DNA of 64,000 nucleotides from Rachycentron canadum (lineage: Eukaryota; Chordata; Actinopteri; Carangiformes; Rachycentridae), in the NCBI GenBank assembly GCA_038496675.1, contig CM076650.1, positions 26,412,564 through 26,476,563 on the forward strand, in the 5' to 3' direction. Below are positions 11,235 through 23,789 of the stretch, piece after piece. Every line of letters starts with the position of its first letter. The stretch's first letter is position 1. The notes below the pieces were generated by a model. That model did no database searches, was not told the DNA's origin, and saw only the letters and a program-made list of their open reading frames with translations. Position numbers and translations under genes: made by a program.

Positions 11235-12787
11235 TACAGTGGCTTGTAAAAGTATTCATACCCCTTGAACTTTTCCACACTTTGTCACGTTACGACCACA
11301 AACATAAATATATTTTATTGGAAATTTATGTGAAAGACCAACACAAAGTGGCACACAATTGTGAAGTACAAAAAAAAATTATACATACTTTTTCATTTTT
11401 TTCACAAATAAAAAACTGAAAAGTGCGGTGTGCAAAAGTATTCAGCCCCCCAGAGTCAATACTTTGTGGAACTGCCTTTTGCTGCAGTTACAGCTGCAGG
11501 TCTTTTGGGGTATGTCTCTACCAGCTTTGAACATCTAGAGACTGAAATGTTTGCCAATTCTTCTTTGCAAAACAGCTGAAGCTCAGTCAGATTAGATGGA
11601 GAGCGTTTGTTAACAGCAGTTTTCAGATCTTGCCACAGATTCTCATTTGGATTCAGGTCTGGACTTTGACTGGGCCGTTCTAACACATGAATATGTTAAG
11701 TTTTAAACCATTCCATTGTAGCCCTGGCTTCTTTTGCAGACTCCAACAGGTTTTCTTCCAAGATTGCCCTGTATTTGACTCCATCCATCTTCCCTGTCCC
11801 TGCTGAAGAGAAGCCCCCCCAGATCATGATGCTGCCACCACCATGTTGGACAGTGGGGATGGTGTGTTCAGAGTGATGTGCAGTGTTAGTTTTCCACCAC
11901 ACATAGTGTTTCGCATTTAGGCCAAAAAGTTCAATTTTAGTCTCAACTGACCAGAGCGCCTTCTTCCACATGTTAGCTGTGTCCCCCACATGGCTTCTGG
12001 CAAACTACAAACAGGACTTCTTATGGTTTTCTTTTGACAATGGCTTTCTTCTTGCCACTCTTCCATAAAGGCCAGATTTGTGCAGTCGGCCAATAGTTGT
12101 CCTGTGGACAGATTCCCCCACCTGAGCTGTGGATCTCTGCAGTTGGTCCAGAGTCACCATGGGCCTCTTGGCTCCATCTCTGATCAGTGCTCTCCTTGTT
12201 CAGCCAGTAAGTTTAGGTGGATGGCCGTGTCTTGGTAGGTTTGCAGTTGTGCCATACTCTTTCATTTCCAGATGATGGATTGAACAGTGCTCTGTGAGAT
12301 GTTCAAAGCTTGGGAAATCTTTTTATAGCCTGACCCTGCTTTAAACCTCTCCACAACTTTATCCCTGACCTTTCTGGTGTGTTCCTTGGACTTCATGATG
12401 CTGTTTGCTCCCCAATATTCTCTTAACAAACATCTGAGGCCGTCACAGAACAGCTGTATTTGTACTGAGATTAGATTACACACAGGTTGACTCTATTTAG
12501 TCATTAGGTCAACATTCAATCATTCAGAAACCATCAGGCAACTTCTGAAGGCAACTGGTTGACTCAGAGAAAAGGGGCTGAATACTTTTTCACACCGCAC
12601 TTTTCATTTTTTTTATTTGTAAATAAATTTAAAACCATGTATAATTTTCTTTGTACTTCACAATTGTGTGCCACTTTGTGTTGGTCTTTCACATAAAATT
12701 CCAATAAAATATAATTATGTTTGTGGTCGTAACGTGACAAAATGTGGAAAAGTTCAAGGGGTATGAATACTTTTGCAAGCCACTGTA
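11235..12787 (-). mobile_element. Tc1/mariner element with long inverted repeats
   Basis: Nearly complete 1.55-kb element bounded by TA dinucleotides. The ends, TACAGTGGCTTGTAAAAGTA on the left and the reverse complement of TACAGTGGCTTGCAAAAGTA on the right, are the outer parts of inverted repeats about 215 bp long. Each repeat has an outer motif (AAAAGTATTCATACCCC) and an inner motif (AAAAGTATTCAGCCCC), the IR/DR arrangement known from Sleeping-Beauty-type elements. The transposase between them is broken. Confidence 0.95.
11456..12397 (-). pseudogene. Inactive Tc1 transposase
   Basis: A DD34E transposase relic inside the element. The start MKSKEHTRKVRDKVVERFKAG and the helix-turn-helix region ISQALNISQSTVQSIIWK are the N-terminal DNA-binding domain. 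Three lesions are visible. The first catalytic Asp is Val in LWSVETKIELFG (family: LWSDETKIELFG). The block with the second catalytic Asp (family QQDNDPKH) is deleted between NLLESAKEA and RATMEWFKT. A stop codon follows WFKT. The third catalytic region, PDLNPNENLWQDLK, keeps its Glu. The end SSTKY and stop is intact. It cannot encode an active enzyme. Confidence 0.93.
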
Positions 12788-12959
12788 GAAAGAAAGAACA
12801 TGAAGTCTTGGCGTATGCAAGTAAACTCAGGGGAACATACAAACACATTTCATGGAACTGTGAATTTAATCAAAACATAATCTCAAGTGTTTCCTGAAGT
12901 AATACCCCCGTATACACACAGCACAGGAAGTAACCTCTGTAACAATAGACTCAAACACT

Positions 12960-12961
<2 letters not shown>

Positions 12962-13005
<44 letters not shown>
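12962..13005. repeat. (GT)n microsatellite
   Basis: About 22 GT units, only about 90 bases downstream (in gene sense) of vegfc exon 4. Confidence 0.98.
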
Positions 13006-13006
<1 letters not shown>

Positions 13007-13093
13007 GCCATAAGAACACCTCTTCTGGATAAAGTAAAAGGCATTTCCTGTCCTGAACGCACACGTACGCTCCACAGAAACAGTGATGCTTAC

Positions 13094-13233
13094 TCAGGCA
13101 GGGCTCTCCTGATGATGCTGTGGACCTGCTTGTAGACATCCAGTTTGGACAGACAGCTGCACTGGGTGTGGTTGGCCACACTGATGGTCACTGGCCTGGT
13201 GCCCTGGGTGATCGGCACTGTGATCTCAAACAG
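13094..13233 (-). CDS. vegfc: vegfc exon 4: end of VEGF domain and C-terminal processing site
   Basis: Encodes residues 187-232 plus two bases of codon 233. Acceptor TTTCTGCAG, donor GTAAGC. It starts LFEITVPITQG and continues through VANHTQCSCLSKLDVYKQV, completing the cystine knot with Cys211 and Cys213. Asn207-His-Thr is a potential glycosylation site at the human NHT position. HSIIRRALP contains the dibasic Arg228-Arg229. In human VEGFC the equivalent RR is where proprotein convertases separate the growth factor from the cysteine-rich tail. All human landmarks are present in order and the phase matches both neighbouring exons. Confidence 0.96.
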
Positions 13234-13414
13234 CTGCAGAAAGAGTCAGAGTGATAAGAATCAAGACAACACAAAGCGCAGTTGACAGTGAAGAATCAGA
13301 GCAGCACATGAGCAAATCTGCACCGCTGTAAATAACAACAAATGAAAGTAATGGTAAAGAAAATCTAATTGCTTTGTTTAAATTTTAAGTTTCCCTTAAT
13401 CACGTTTATCAGTA

Positions 13415-13605
13415 GGGGGGTGCACTGGGTTAGCACTGTCGCCACACAGTAAGAAGGTTTGATTCAAGGGCCTCCGGCTTCCTCCCACAGTCCAAACATT
13501 TCGGCGCGTAGGCAACTTCTCACCCTTGCCCTAAATCGGCTGGCATTGGCCCCCCTCCAGCCCCCCGCAACCATGACGGATTGGCAGTGTAGAAGATGGA
13601 TGGCT
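13415..13605 (+). repeat. Interspersed repeat with CCGGCTTCCTCCCACAGTCC core
   Basis: Contains TTAGCACTGTCGCCACACAG, CTCCGGCTTCCTCCCACAGTC, a CCAGCCCCCCGCAACCATGA stretch and a terminal AAGATGGATGG, in the order of a very abundant fish interspersed repeat. Internally deleted. A fuller copy lies at 52985-53335 in reverse orientation. Confidence 0.75.
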
Positions 13606-13619
13606 GTAACAAGACAATA

Positions 13620-13735
13620 CAATAGTGGGAACTGCTGATCTTATTGTAAGGTAAAGTGCCTTGAGAGAATGCACATTATGATTTGTTGCTCTATATATAG
13701 AATGAATTGACTGAACTGAACTGAATGATGTCCCT
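13620..13735 (+). repeat. 3' tail of a non-LTR retroelement or SINE
   Basis: GTAAAGTGCCTTGAGAGAAT followed by a CTATATATAGAATGAATTGA tail with imperfect TGAACTGAA repeats. This resembles the common fish retroelement 3' end in which an AAAGTGCCTTGAGA box precedes a tATATAAATAAAATTGAATTGA-type tail. Confidence 0.6.
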
Positions 13736-15964
13736 TGTGCCCCATGGAAAAGAAATCTATTTTATATTGTAGTAATGGCCACAACTGTAACACCTGGTAT
13801 GTATCACAAGGCTGTTTTTTACTGTCCTGAGGAATAAAAAGACGGAATGATTTTCATACTTAACAAGTAAAACTGCTTTTAAACATTTTTGTAAAGAAAT
13901 ATCTAATGACACAGAACACCAGCCCCTTTACAAAAAAAGTATGTGACTAAATGTGACCAAATTCCCACTTATTACTACAGACTAGAATCCTCCTCTTGCT
14001 CCCTTGTTTACATTGAACAACAATGCCACATTTTGGATAAGTAGGATAGGTGGTTTGAAAGAGGAGTGAAGGTGGCCTTCTGTGTCTAAGTAGAGAAACC
14101 ACCCCTCAACAGAGAAGGAGGCATCAGACACCACCTCTTCAACTTTCTCAAAGAACTATAACCTGGATGACTGAGAAACTTCACAAACTCCACATGCATC
14201 ATCACCAAAGACAGCACAGAGAGCTGAGAGCAGTGCACGGGAGTTCCTGCAACAAGTGGCACCATCAGCCTTGAGTCACCTCCTAATCCACAGAGGTCCG
14301 TTACACCAGGAGACGAAGCAACAGAAGTTAACCACCACCCTTCTGAGGTCCTTATCCACCCAAATGCACTATGGATAGAGTCATCCCCGGGTGGAATTTG
14401 GTATAATTCAAAGGAGCAGCCAGAGTTTGGCCTCAGTGAAATAAAATAAAGAATGTAAGCACTATGCATGATCTTGATTTAACTGATGGAACAGATGAAT
14501 TATTTCACCTGATACAAGTGGTATGTACAATATTAGTAGTCTTGCACTAGATTATATTCTATCTCATTCAAAGTTTAGGTGGGTGAGCAAACGCAAAGTT
14601 AAAATTAACAGTGGTTGTACTTCATGAAACAGATACAAAACCACCACCCCACTAGGTTTCTGTCCAGCTGTTGAATTACAGTGCACTGTTCAATCTCATT
14701 TTACTCCATCAAGATTCAGATTTTGATTTTCTTGACCAGGACTCAAGCCCTCTTTTCTACAAGGTGATGATATGGCAGGTCTGTGTGTCTGTCAGCTCAA
14801 TGATGGTCTTCTGCTCCTAAATGAAATAAATGAAAACCATTTTAAAATAAAAAAAAAAGGCACCCTAGGCCTCAAATACAGTAAATAAAGTTGGTCCATC
14901 ACAACACACCGCTATTTTGTACATTGTTTTAATAAGGACCCTTTAACATAGACTTAATGTGGGGTTGAATTTGAAGCTTGAATAACTGAGAAAATCAGTA
15001 CATTTTAAAAGAGCACAACACACCCAGGACCCTCAAAACCACCAAACACCCAACTGAAAACAGTGAGAAAGCATGTGAAGGATTTCCACTCGAGGAACAA
15101 CAAGAGGAATCAGGAGTTGGGCTTGCGTTTTCACATGGCACTGATCAAGATGCTTACACTGACTGTTGCATAGAGCAGAGACCATGAGAGCCACTTCAGT
15201 CTGTCAGTCTCAGAGTTGAACAGTCTGAATAGAAAGTAATTAGTCTCAATGACTCCAATTCAAGACCCTTAACAGCTTAAACTGTCTCTCTCCCTCTCAT
15301 CCTAATGAGGACATCATTAAGGCTGACCTCAGTGTCCGTGACCTGGTGGAGTGTTCACCATGGTAACTGAACACACACACAAATACATACACACAAACAC
15401 ACACACACCAAATAAAGCTCAGTGAGCAACACTGGGTTTGAAAGTTCCACTGAAAACATTTCTTCAGTTTGTGGTGTTTTGGCCTCTTGATAGGCAAAAT
15501 TCTTCATACTTGGGCTCATGAAAATCCTTGAATTTAGACAGACCATTTTCCACCGGTGGATGGAACCTGTCCACTGTGCTCAGGTTTTACCAGAATATTG
15601 AATCCCATAAGTGCTGTTTTTCTGTTCTTGTCAACTAGGTAAGGGGGAAAAAGGTCTATACAAGTCTTAAAACTTGTTACCGGTGGATAAATGTGTACAA
15701 GACTTCTTAACATGTCTGAGTAACAGAGTGAGATCATTTGATTCAGTAAATCTTTCCTCTCAGTCCTCAGCACAGATGCCATGACTGAATGAGTCTTTAT
15801 TTTTGCAACTGGTGACACAGACTTCTCTGCTGTGGCTTCACTGCTCAGACAGTTGTCTTTACCTACACAGAGCCGAACAGTTAATCAGCCACATAACAAA
15901 GTAAGTAAGCAATGTCCCACTCCCCAACAATATTTTCCAGTTCCTCTTGTGGTTCCTCCTGTAC

Positions 15965-16400
15965 TCTATCCTGATTGTCAAGGAGGTAATTGTGTGAGGT
16001 ACAGTCTGTCAGTCACACAGTAGCAACGCCCCAAATTCATCCCCTGCTTTCTGGTCTACTTTCCTCTAAATGGACCATCATTTAAAAAATGAACATCATG
16101 TTGTATTGAAGACTTTAAACTAGAGACTGAGACCATAAACTCATTAGGAAAACGTTTACTGAGCTAATAAATCAAGGGAGAAGTAGGGACATTTTCCCAT
16201 AGACTTCAATACAATCTGACTTCTTTAACAACCAGTGGAGTCGCCCCCTGATGGTCATTAGAGAGAATGAAGGATTAAGGCTCTTCAGGATTGGCTTCAC
16301 TTTACAGACCCGGAACCTACGTCCACTTTTATAGACAGTCTGTGCTTTTTTAATTAATAAGTAGTACACTTTTGAGATGGTCCCTAACCAGCTCAAGCTT
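15965..16400 (+). repeat. Dispersed repeat family B, copy 1
   Basis: Highly similar to 49560-50020 (same strand) and to 34375-34700 (opposite strand). The best-conserved core includes AATCAAGGGAGAAGTAGGGA, CCATAGACTTCAATACAATC and AGTGGAGTCGCCCCCTGATG. It has no coding capacity and I do not recognise RNA polymerase III boxes. Superfamily unknown. Confidence 0.88.
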
Positions 16401-17929
16401 GCTGCCTTTTGTTGTGTTGTGTCATGTTTCGTTGGGGTAATAACACCAGTGGAATGTCAGACAAGCTTTATTCTGTACTGAAAACCTGACCTGGAGAAAA
16501 CATTAGCAAACAACTGAAGATAAGGATGACGTAACGACAGAATTGAATTTAAACACTTCTGTGTACTAATGGAAGTTTTGGCATGATAGTGATGCTTTAA
16601 GATTTATTGTCTTGAGACCTCAAATACCAAGCTAATCCCATTGTGATCTAACTATTACTTGTCAAAATATTCCATTTCACTGTGCAAGAAACAAGACAGA
16701 TTGACTGTCATTAGGCCCCATTGCTATTGTAGAGAACTCCATTATAGCATATGTGAGGTCTTAAAGGCTACACAGACAACTACGCAACACTGAGGAGTGA
16801 AAGAGGAATAAATCTGGCCCACACAAACATCAGCAGCCTGAAAATCCTTGACAGCAGGTACTGAACTAAAACCTTCTGCAGAGAACCACCAGACAGACAT
16901 AACTGCTTTAAGATACTTACAGTCAGTCAAATGTTCAATTATACAGTTAAGCATGACTTCTATTACCTGTTAAGTGTTGAAACCTCTCTATGAATGCCAG
17001 CTGCTCGAGGCCCTGCCAAAGCAAATCAGCACAACAAAACCTTCAGGATGACCAAAATAACCTCAGAGCACCCTTTAAAGAAACAGACACATCTGGCTCA
17101 TCACCTTTCTATACGTCCATTTTCAGAGGAATTATTTTCAGTCTCATTCCAAAAGTCATACCTGAATTCAGCCTGAATGTAAATTGCTTGTTTGTCATAC
17201 TTTTAGTGACGTACCACAGAGTGTATGTACAGTAAAACTCATCACTCTGGCCAGTAGTCTGAGACTGCAGCCAAAAACAGCAGTGAGGAAAAACTAGTGG
17301 AGAGAAAGAATGCCTTGTGAAACCCCAAAAAGACTGTGGCTCAGCACCCACAGCCTCGTCACTAGTGCCAGGCGAAAGCCTCTCAGCTTCAACCAGGCCA
17401 GCTTTGGCCTCCTTTTCTCTTACCTCAACTAAATCTTTTTGATTTTGTGACACAAGAGCCAAACACCATTGTCCAACTCTTAAAAGACAAGACATGGCTG
17501 TCTTTTTAGTTTGTTTTTTACACTTTAACTTTTTGAAGATGTTTTGTTTTTCCAGCAACAATGATATGTTCTTTCTTTGGAGGGAAAAACAAACATCCTG
17601 ACCATCAAAATCTGGTTCTAAATTTGTGGAGCTAAACGTTTATTTTAAAAAAACTTGTTAACTATTATATATACTGTTACTATTACTTTATAACTTGTGT
17701 TAGTGTGAACCTTATACCATGTAGCAGTGAGTGGGCCTAGTCACATGGTTAATATGACAGCATCTTTTCATTGAATGAAAATATATCAATGGTTACAAAT
17801 GTAATTTGTGAAGCTGCATTCAGCAAGCAGTAGAAAAATATGAAAACAAGCTATCACAAACACAGTCAGTCATTAAATTGGGTGATAACATGTTAGCAGA
17901 CAGATAAATGGTGTATTGAAGTCCAATAT

Positions 17930-18420
17930 TTATTTTCTTTAGACCTCTTTACACTAACTTCTGTCTTCAGGCATTTGATTTTCTTCTTCAGTTCTTGTTT
18001 TTTGTTTTGTTTTTTGTTGCTTTTTTTATGATTTCCTGTTTTATTTTGAAATTGATTTCTTTGTGTGCCCTGTTGTGTTTTAACTTCCTGTATGTCTTCC
18101 TGTTTTTTTTCTTCCTTGCTGATATGTGTTCCACCTGTGTTTAATAACTGAGTTTAATTAGTTAATTAGTCACCTGTGTATTTATAGTCTTGTGTTTCAT
18201 CTGTTCAGTTGAGAACATTATTGCTAATTACTGCTTCTTACCTGAACTTCCTGTCTTTAGACTCTATTTGATTTGATTGTTTCCTTTGGATTTCAGCCTC
18301 CTCACCTTTGGATTTGTTTGCCTGTTTGGACCGTGTGCCCTGGTTTTTGACTCTTGTCCATCTGACCACTCAGTCAGTCCTTGTGTTGTTTTGTGTGTAA
18401 TACATTCGTGAACTGTGTTT
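17930..18420 (+). repeat. Possible LTR-derived or other interspersed repeat
   Basis: T-rich stretch with repeated TTCCTG words, ATTAGTCACCTGTGTATTTA and a CCTGTTTGGACCGTGTGCCC segment. This composition recalls fish LTR retrotransposon LTRs. No internal element, primer-binding site or second LTR is visible, so the assignment is tentative. Confidence 0.3.
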
Positions 18421-20339
18421 GCTTTGCCAACGTCTACAATTGGCAACGGTTCTGCTGCAGATACCACGGTGGGTCAGAATCAGTACCAACCAGCTTCACT
18501 GGCCAAGTATGTGTGCACAGGAAATCTGACTCTGGTTTCACATTGCTCTCAAGCACTTACAGAGTAAACAACATAAAAACTAACGTTAAATTTAGTATAT
18601 AATATAAGTGTATATACAAAAGTAGGCAAAAGACAGACATAGACAATAAGTAATATATACAAGAATGATACACCATATACACCACATACACCATGGCTGT
18701 GGTGTGTGCAGGTAAGCTCTGTGCATTTATACTGCACAGGAAGTGCAACAGAAGGTGGTGCAGAAATATAAATATCAATCATTTGATTCTGTGTTAAAGT
18801 CAATTACTGGTAAAGGCTTCATGTGTCAGTGTTTTGCCTATAGCACTCCCCTCATTTGTTTTTCAATCTATTCTGCTGCTTATTTTTCAATGTTAACACA
18901 TGTACACTAGCACACAAACAGTAGGTACGTTTCCATTGACCTGCATAATGTGCTATTGCAAACTTAGAAACGAGTAATGGAAACACACTCACATGAGTTG
19001 GTTTTTCAGACTATACAACAAAGTTTTTCTTGGAAAAAAAGGAATGACAGACTTTTCTACCTTTTACTCTACAAGGCAAACGTCTGAACAAAACTGCATT
19101 GAAAACCTGGCCACCAACATACAAATGAGTTTGCACATGTGGTTCAACAAACACAGAGACACTGACACATTCTGGCTACAGTAAACTTCCTGCTTTGATT
19201 GAATCAGTTCATCTAACAAAAGAGCTATTAACCCAGGCAGCAACTGCCAGTTCATTAAATTATCACCTACAGGAAATGAATAAAGCAGCTGGGCTAAAAC
19301 AATAGGCTGTCACACACTGCACAAGCCAGTCCATTAGCAACAGCTACCTGGAAATGAACTAACCAGCTGAGAGTATTTACCCACTGCTTCAAAACAACTG
19401 ATGGGTGATTAAGATATACATAGATACATTACGAGTAGATTATATGAGTGTTATTTAAAGCTGCAAAAGGCATTCATGACACCATTTTCATCAGGTGCCA
19501 GCTCATTCTTGCATTTTCCTGACTCCAACATGTTCTAAAATCCATATAAATCCAACTTTCCATGGAATGAAGACAAACAGGTTTAAACTAGTGTCCTCAT
19601 TAATGTCATTAAGCTGCTATGAATAAGGTTCCTTGTTGTCAATATAGGTTCATATGCATCTAGAATTTCCAAAATTTTGGATCAAAATGAAGTACGATGT
19701 TATGTATTCTGGTGGCACAGCAAGTGATTTTTATGATCACCGAAAGCCTACAACTGGACAGATATACTAATCGAAAACTTACATATAGGGAGAAATAAAA
19801 ACATCAGTGGACAGCAATAGGAAGCCGAATGACATCCAGTCTTCTGGAGATCAATGTGAGGAGAGTTCAATGTTCACTGTCAATAATTTAAATACAGAAA
19901 ATAGACATCAGGATTTAACTAGAAGGTGCGTTTGGTGCTGAACAAAACATGGGTGATATACTGGATGAATTAACTCATTGAATATACCTTAAAACTACAG
20001 TTTGATGGGGAGTTTGCAGCTCATCCTCTTGGTTGGATTGTCATTATTATTAGCAGGCACTGAGGATGACTGAAAATAGATTCAGTTCAGCATTCAGCTA
20101 TAAAGTCATAAAGATGCTGCAGGTAAAAGCCTAAATATGACCAGATGCAAAAAGAGAAAAAAAAGGTCATTAATGGTCCTGCATTAACCTTGGTTAGCAT
20201 TAAGGTAGCTAAATTCTAAGTTAGCATCTTGTTTTGTTGGTGTAATTCTAATGATCACATAAAGAAAGTGTAGAGAATATATCTGGTACAGTCCCAATTC
20301 AAGCACAGCAAGGGGACAAAATACTAACTGAAGGCTTGA

Positions 20340-20880
20340 TGGGAAACAGTAATAAATGGATCAACTCTCTCTGAAATCTCTGAAAACATGGTTACATGGT
20401 ATCACTAAGAAGGACTTAGTAGATATTTTATCACACCTATCCAGAAGTGTCGCCATTCAGGCTCTTCCAAGAAGATGTGTGGCTCCCAGGAAGCCAATCA
20501 TTACCATTTGTTTTGGGCAAAATTAAATCCTTTTTGGTGTGAGATTTATTCTGCAATGGTGATCATATTTGGAACAAACATTGCATTTAACTGGGACAAG
20601 CTCTTATTCAGGCTCCTACGCTCAACATCTACAAGCATTAACACAAAATACTTATTTGGAATACTAAGGGTAGGTGCTAGAGAGGCAATTACCAAAACAT
20701 GGCTGAAGCCAGACACCCAGTCTATGGAGGACTGGTATGATATTACTTATATCATCAAATATTTATGTGAAAGAATCACTTTCTCCAAGAGGATTCAATC
20801 AAAAGTACATTTGGAAGGTGTGGAAAATGTATTTTCAATTTTCATGAAACTCCCCTCTTTCATTAAAGTTTATTTAATTC
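20340..20880 (+). mobile_element. L1-type LINE fragment, ORF2 C-terminus
   Basis: The frame at 20475-20860 reads CGSQEANHYHLFWAKLNPFW, then later KYLFGILRVGAREAITKTWL. This is the order of the C-terminal region of L1-family ORF2 proteins: the Cys/His segment with H-x-FW, then KYLF...A...AITR.W. Only this terminal part survives and no reverse transcriptase motif is present. The 168-codon open frame is a relic, not a host gene. Confidence 0.65.
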
Positions 20881-20934
20881 TTTTGTATATTATTATTATT
20901 ACTATTATTATTATTTGTCAAATCATTATTTCGC

Positions 20935-21260
20935 TTGTAGTTGGTGCAGAATGCAGCTGCAAGGATGTTAACAGTGACTAAAAAAGGGTGAGCATGTCAC
21001 CCCAGTATCTCCCTCTCCTCACTGGCACCCTGGACACATCATAATTTAATTTACAGCTTTTCTGACTACTTTTGCATCACAGACCTCATTCATTAGCACT
21101 TCTAGATCTCTTCTGAAAGCACGTTTCTCTTGAATGTTCCACCGTCACGACTAAATGTGACAGGATCTTCTTGCCCTCAGACATTAGATTTGCTTCCTCC
21201 AACTCTATTTTTAAATCTTAAATCTCACTTAAAAAATTTAATCTCACTAACTAATCCTGG
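20935..21260 (+). mobile_element. Second LINE fragment, C-terminal tail
   Basis: LVQNAAARMLTVTKKG then a stop at 20940-20990 matches the LVQNAAARVLTRT..R segment near the end of many fish LINE ORF2 proteins. Degraded frames after it keep the expected order towards a FKSHLKTHL-like end (near 21210-21240). It abuts the L1 fragment across a short ATT-rich tract. Confidence 0.6.
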
Positions 21261-21289
21261 CCCATACTTAAGCCATATGCTTGTTTTCT

Positions 21290-21410
21290 TCTGGCCTAGT
21301 ATATTCCCAAATCCATGGCCTGAATCTGGCCTGAATCTGGCCCATATACAGCATGATAGTCAAATGCTATTTCTATGTCTGGACCAATTTTGGTGCTGGA
21401 AATTTTTCAG
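21290..21410 (+). repeat. TGGCCC-type dispersed repeat, copy 1
   Basis: ATCTGGCCCATATACAGCAT and the following 50 bases match the reverse complement of roughly 60420-60510, with about two thirds to three quarters identity by eye. Class unknown. Confidence 0.55.
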
Positions 21411-23789
21411 TGAATACCAGAGGAAACAGCCAGAATGTTCTATATGGGTTGAAGAGCCAAGCATCTGTTACCTGGGATGTTTCTTTCCACTGTGTATTTA
21501 GCTTGTTTTCCCATGTTTTTATTTGTTCTATACATTTGTTTTACTGTGATTTATCTGAATGCCCTTTGTGCAACACTTTGGCTTTAGAAATAAACTCAAC
21601 TTGCTTCTCTGTATTTGCTGCCTGTAAAATCTATCTGATCTATTAACACACCATGCTCCCAGAAAACAGGCCCACTTTTGGTTCCTGGAGTCTCTAAGAG
21701 TAGAATGGGAGGCAGAACCCTCAGCTGCCAGGTTCCTCTCCTGAGGAACCATCTTTAAGCTTGTGTCCAGGAGGCAGACATCCACTCCACATTTGAGTCC
21801 AGCCTGTTTATGATGAAGATTATAATTTGGGCTAGTTGAGGATTGGACCGCTCTCATGCTGCTGTTGGCCTAGACTGCTGGGGCAGGGGCAGGGGCTGCA
21901 GCTCCTCTCTCCTCCTCTCCCTCTCCATCTCCATTTGCATGTGTTCATATCTCATTAACACGTGTTGCTGTAGAGTCTGTTTCTTCCTATTAACAGGGAC
22001 TTTTTCTTTATCACTGTTGCCAAGTGCTGTTCATGGGGAACTTTTGATTCTCTGGAAATAATACAAAAAAGAGCACAGTCTGGATGTGCTCTGAGATAAG
22101 TGCAGCTATGATTTGGTGCTATATAAGTAACATCAACTGGACTGAGTATGTAGTATATACTGAGTAGACAGATGTTTGGCTTCTCATCCAGCTGCAGGGA
22201 TACGTCATACTGATCTTCTTCATCACAACATGTTTATAGAAAACATGTGCTCTGGTATCTATAACATCCACTTTTGTGAAGCACCTCTCGGGGTCAACAG
22301 CAAGCAGCAGGACTTAACTGTACAACAAAGTAAACATTAGCAGCTCATCCAAGACATCAGCACCAAACTGCTGCTCGCATGCTTCGGCTGCTTTAGGCAA
22401 GACATCATCAGCTTCTGTTGCAGCCTCATGTTCTCTGAGGGATTTATAGTTTTCATAACTGCTGATGAGTCATGAAGCAAATCTTAATGTGCCCTGGGTG
22501 GTCAGGCTCTGAACTGCTTGTTTGTCCATGGCCAAAAGATTTCAAGCATCATGTCCTCAGCTGCACACTAGATTATTTCAGTGGGGAAAAAAAATCTTTG
22601 GATGATTTTAATGCCAATATTCTGTAGGTATTTTTATCCATTTTTTTGGCTCCCAAGCAACCGTATGTTTTAAAAGATAATTCAAATGATGTAATTCTGC
22701 GTTGACACTAACACTGAAGGTAGTTAGTCATTCTGCATCTTTACTTTTAAGTTTAGCTATGTTAGATTAGTTTTAGTGACTGCGGTCTGTCAGTCCACTG
22801 CTTTGGTCCAGACTTAAATATTAACAGCTACTAGATGATTTTCATGATGTCAGACACATTCATGTTCCCCACAGAATGAAATAATCAAAGTTCAAAGGTC
22901 AAAGTTTTCACTGACAAAATACCTACAAAACAAAATTCACTTCCATCAGCCTCAGAAGTGCTGATTAGAAAATTTACACTAAGATGGATAATGGCCATGG
23001 TTTACATGACATCATGCATCGAGTTCATCTCTTTTCCCTGTGTTCCTCTGCACTTCCCCCCTCCCTGCTCAGCTCATGTCCCCAGTTACCCTCTAAGTCT
23101 GTGTGTGGCTGAACCACATCCCCTCTCAAGCCAACTCACCTGCACACCTGATGAAGACAATTAGACTGAATGCCACAAACCTCACCAGTTTCCACCAGTT
23201 TGTTGTTTCACTCCCTGTGGTAAATGATCCAGCTTCTGATAGTGATCTGCTCAGTGATCTTTGCCTGTTGCCTAACCTGCTGTTTCCTGCCTCTATCAGT
23301 TCTTACCTGCTCCAGTTCCAACCACGTCCAGCCTCAGTTGGTTCCTGTCAACAGCCTTCAGCTTCAGTCTCAAATCCTGGATTTCAGATCCCGGTAAACT
23401 TTTCCTCACTACCACACAGACAGACTCCTCAGCACAACATGCCACTTCGCCCTGTTCCACTCTTTTCAGCCAGCCTTTAACTTACCTCTGCATGTGTGTC
23501 TGTAGTATGGCTCCAGTGCACTGCTTAGCATGAGCATGTTCCCATTGTCATTGTGAACATGTTAGCCATTAGCTCAAAGCACTGCTGTGCCAAAGTCTCA
23601 GAGTCTTTGTGTTGCTTGAGTTGAGTCATTGGGACTATTATCTGATCAGTATGATCAACAGAGAGCCAAATATAACATCCGCATTTTTATACTGGAACTG
23701 CTGATAGAACAAGGCTGAAGTCTTGCTAGTAGCCACACTTTCATAATTCTTAATCTCATGCAACTAAAGAGGCAAATAATGTTGCCCAG

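Larger units (their letters stand above)
2566..13093 (-). other. vegfc intron 4
   Basis: 10.5 kb intron with GT-AG ends. Recognisable contents: a 32-bp palindrome (4167-4198), a 30-bp minisatellite and linked MITE-like element (6380-7016), an (AC)n tract (8233-8279), a repeat fragment (8295-8620), (TG)n tracts near 9485 and 9601, a Tc1 remnant (10235-10720) with a 44-bp palindrome, a nearly full-length Tc1 element (11235-12787) and a (GT)22 tract (12962-13005). In 2700-6350 and 7020-8230 I see only AT-rich intronic sequence with no supported feature other than the palindrome. Confidence 0.85.

Noticed and set aside
17109..17561. 150-codon minus-strand open frame
   Set aside because: No recognisable domain or splice structure, and composition like surrounding intron; treated as chance.
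20475..20981. 168-codon plus-strand open frame
   Set aside because: Its sequence follows the C-terminus of L1-type ORF2, so it is a retrotransposon relic; the last third is a low-complexity ATT-rich tail.
22958..23480. Overlapping plus-strand frames rich in Pro and Ser
   Set aside because: No supported splice sites or family match; possibly repeat-derived, but evidence too weak for a feature.
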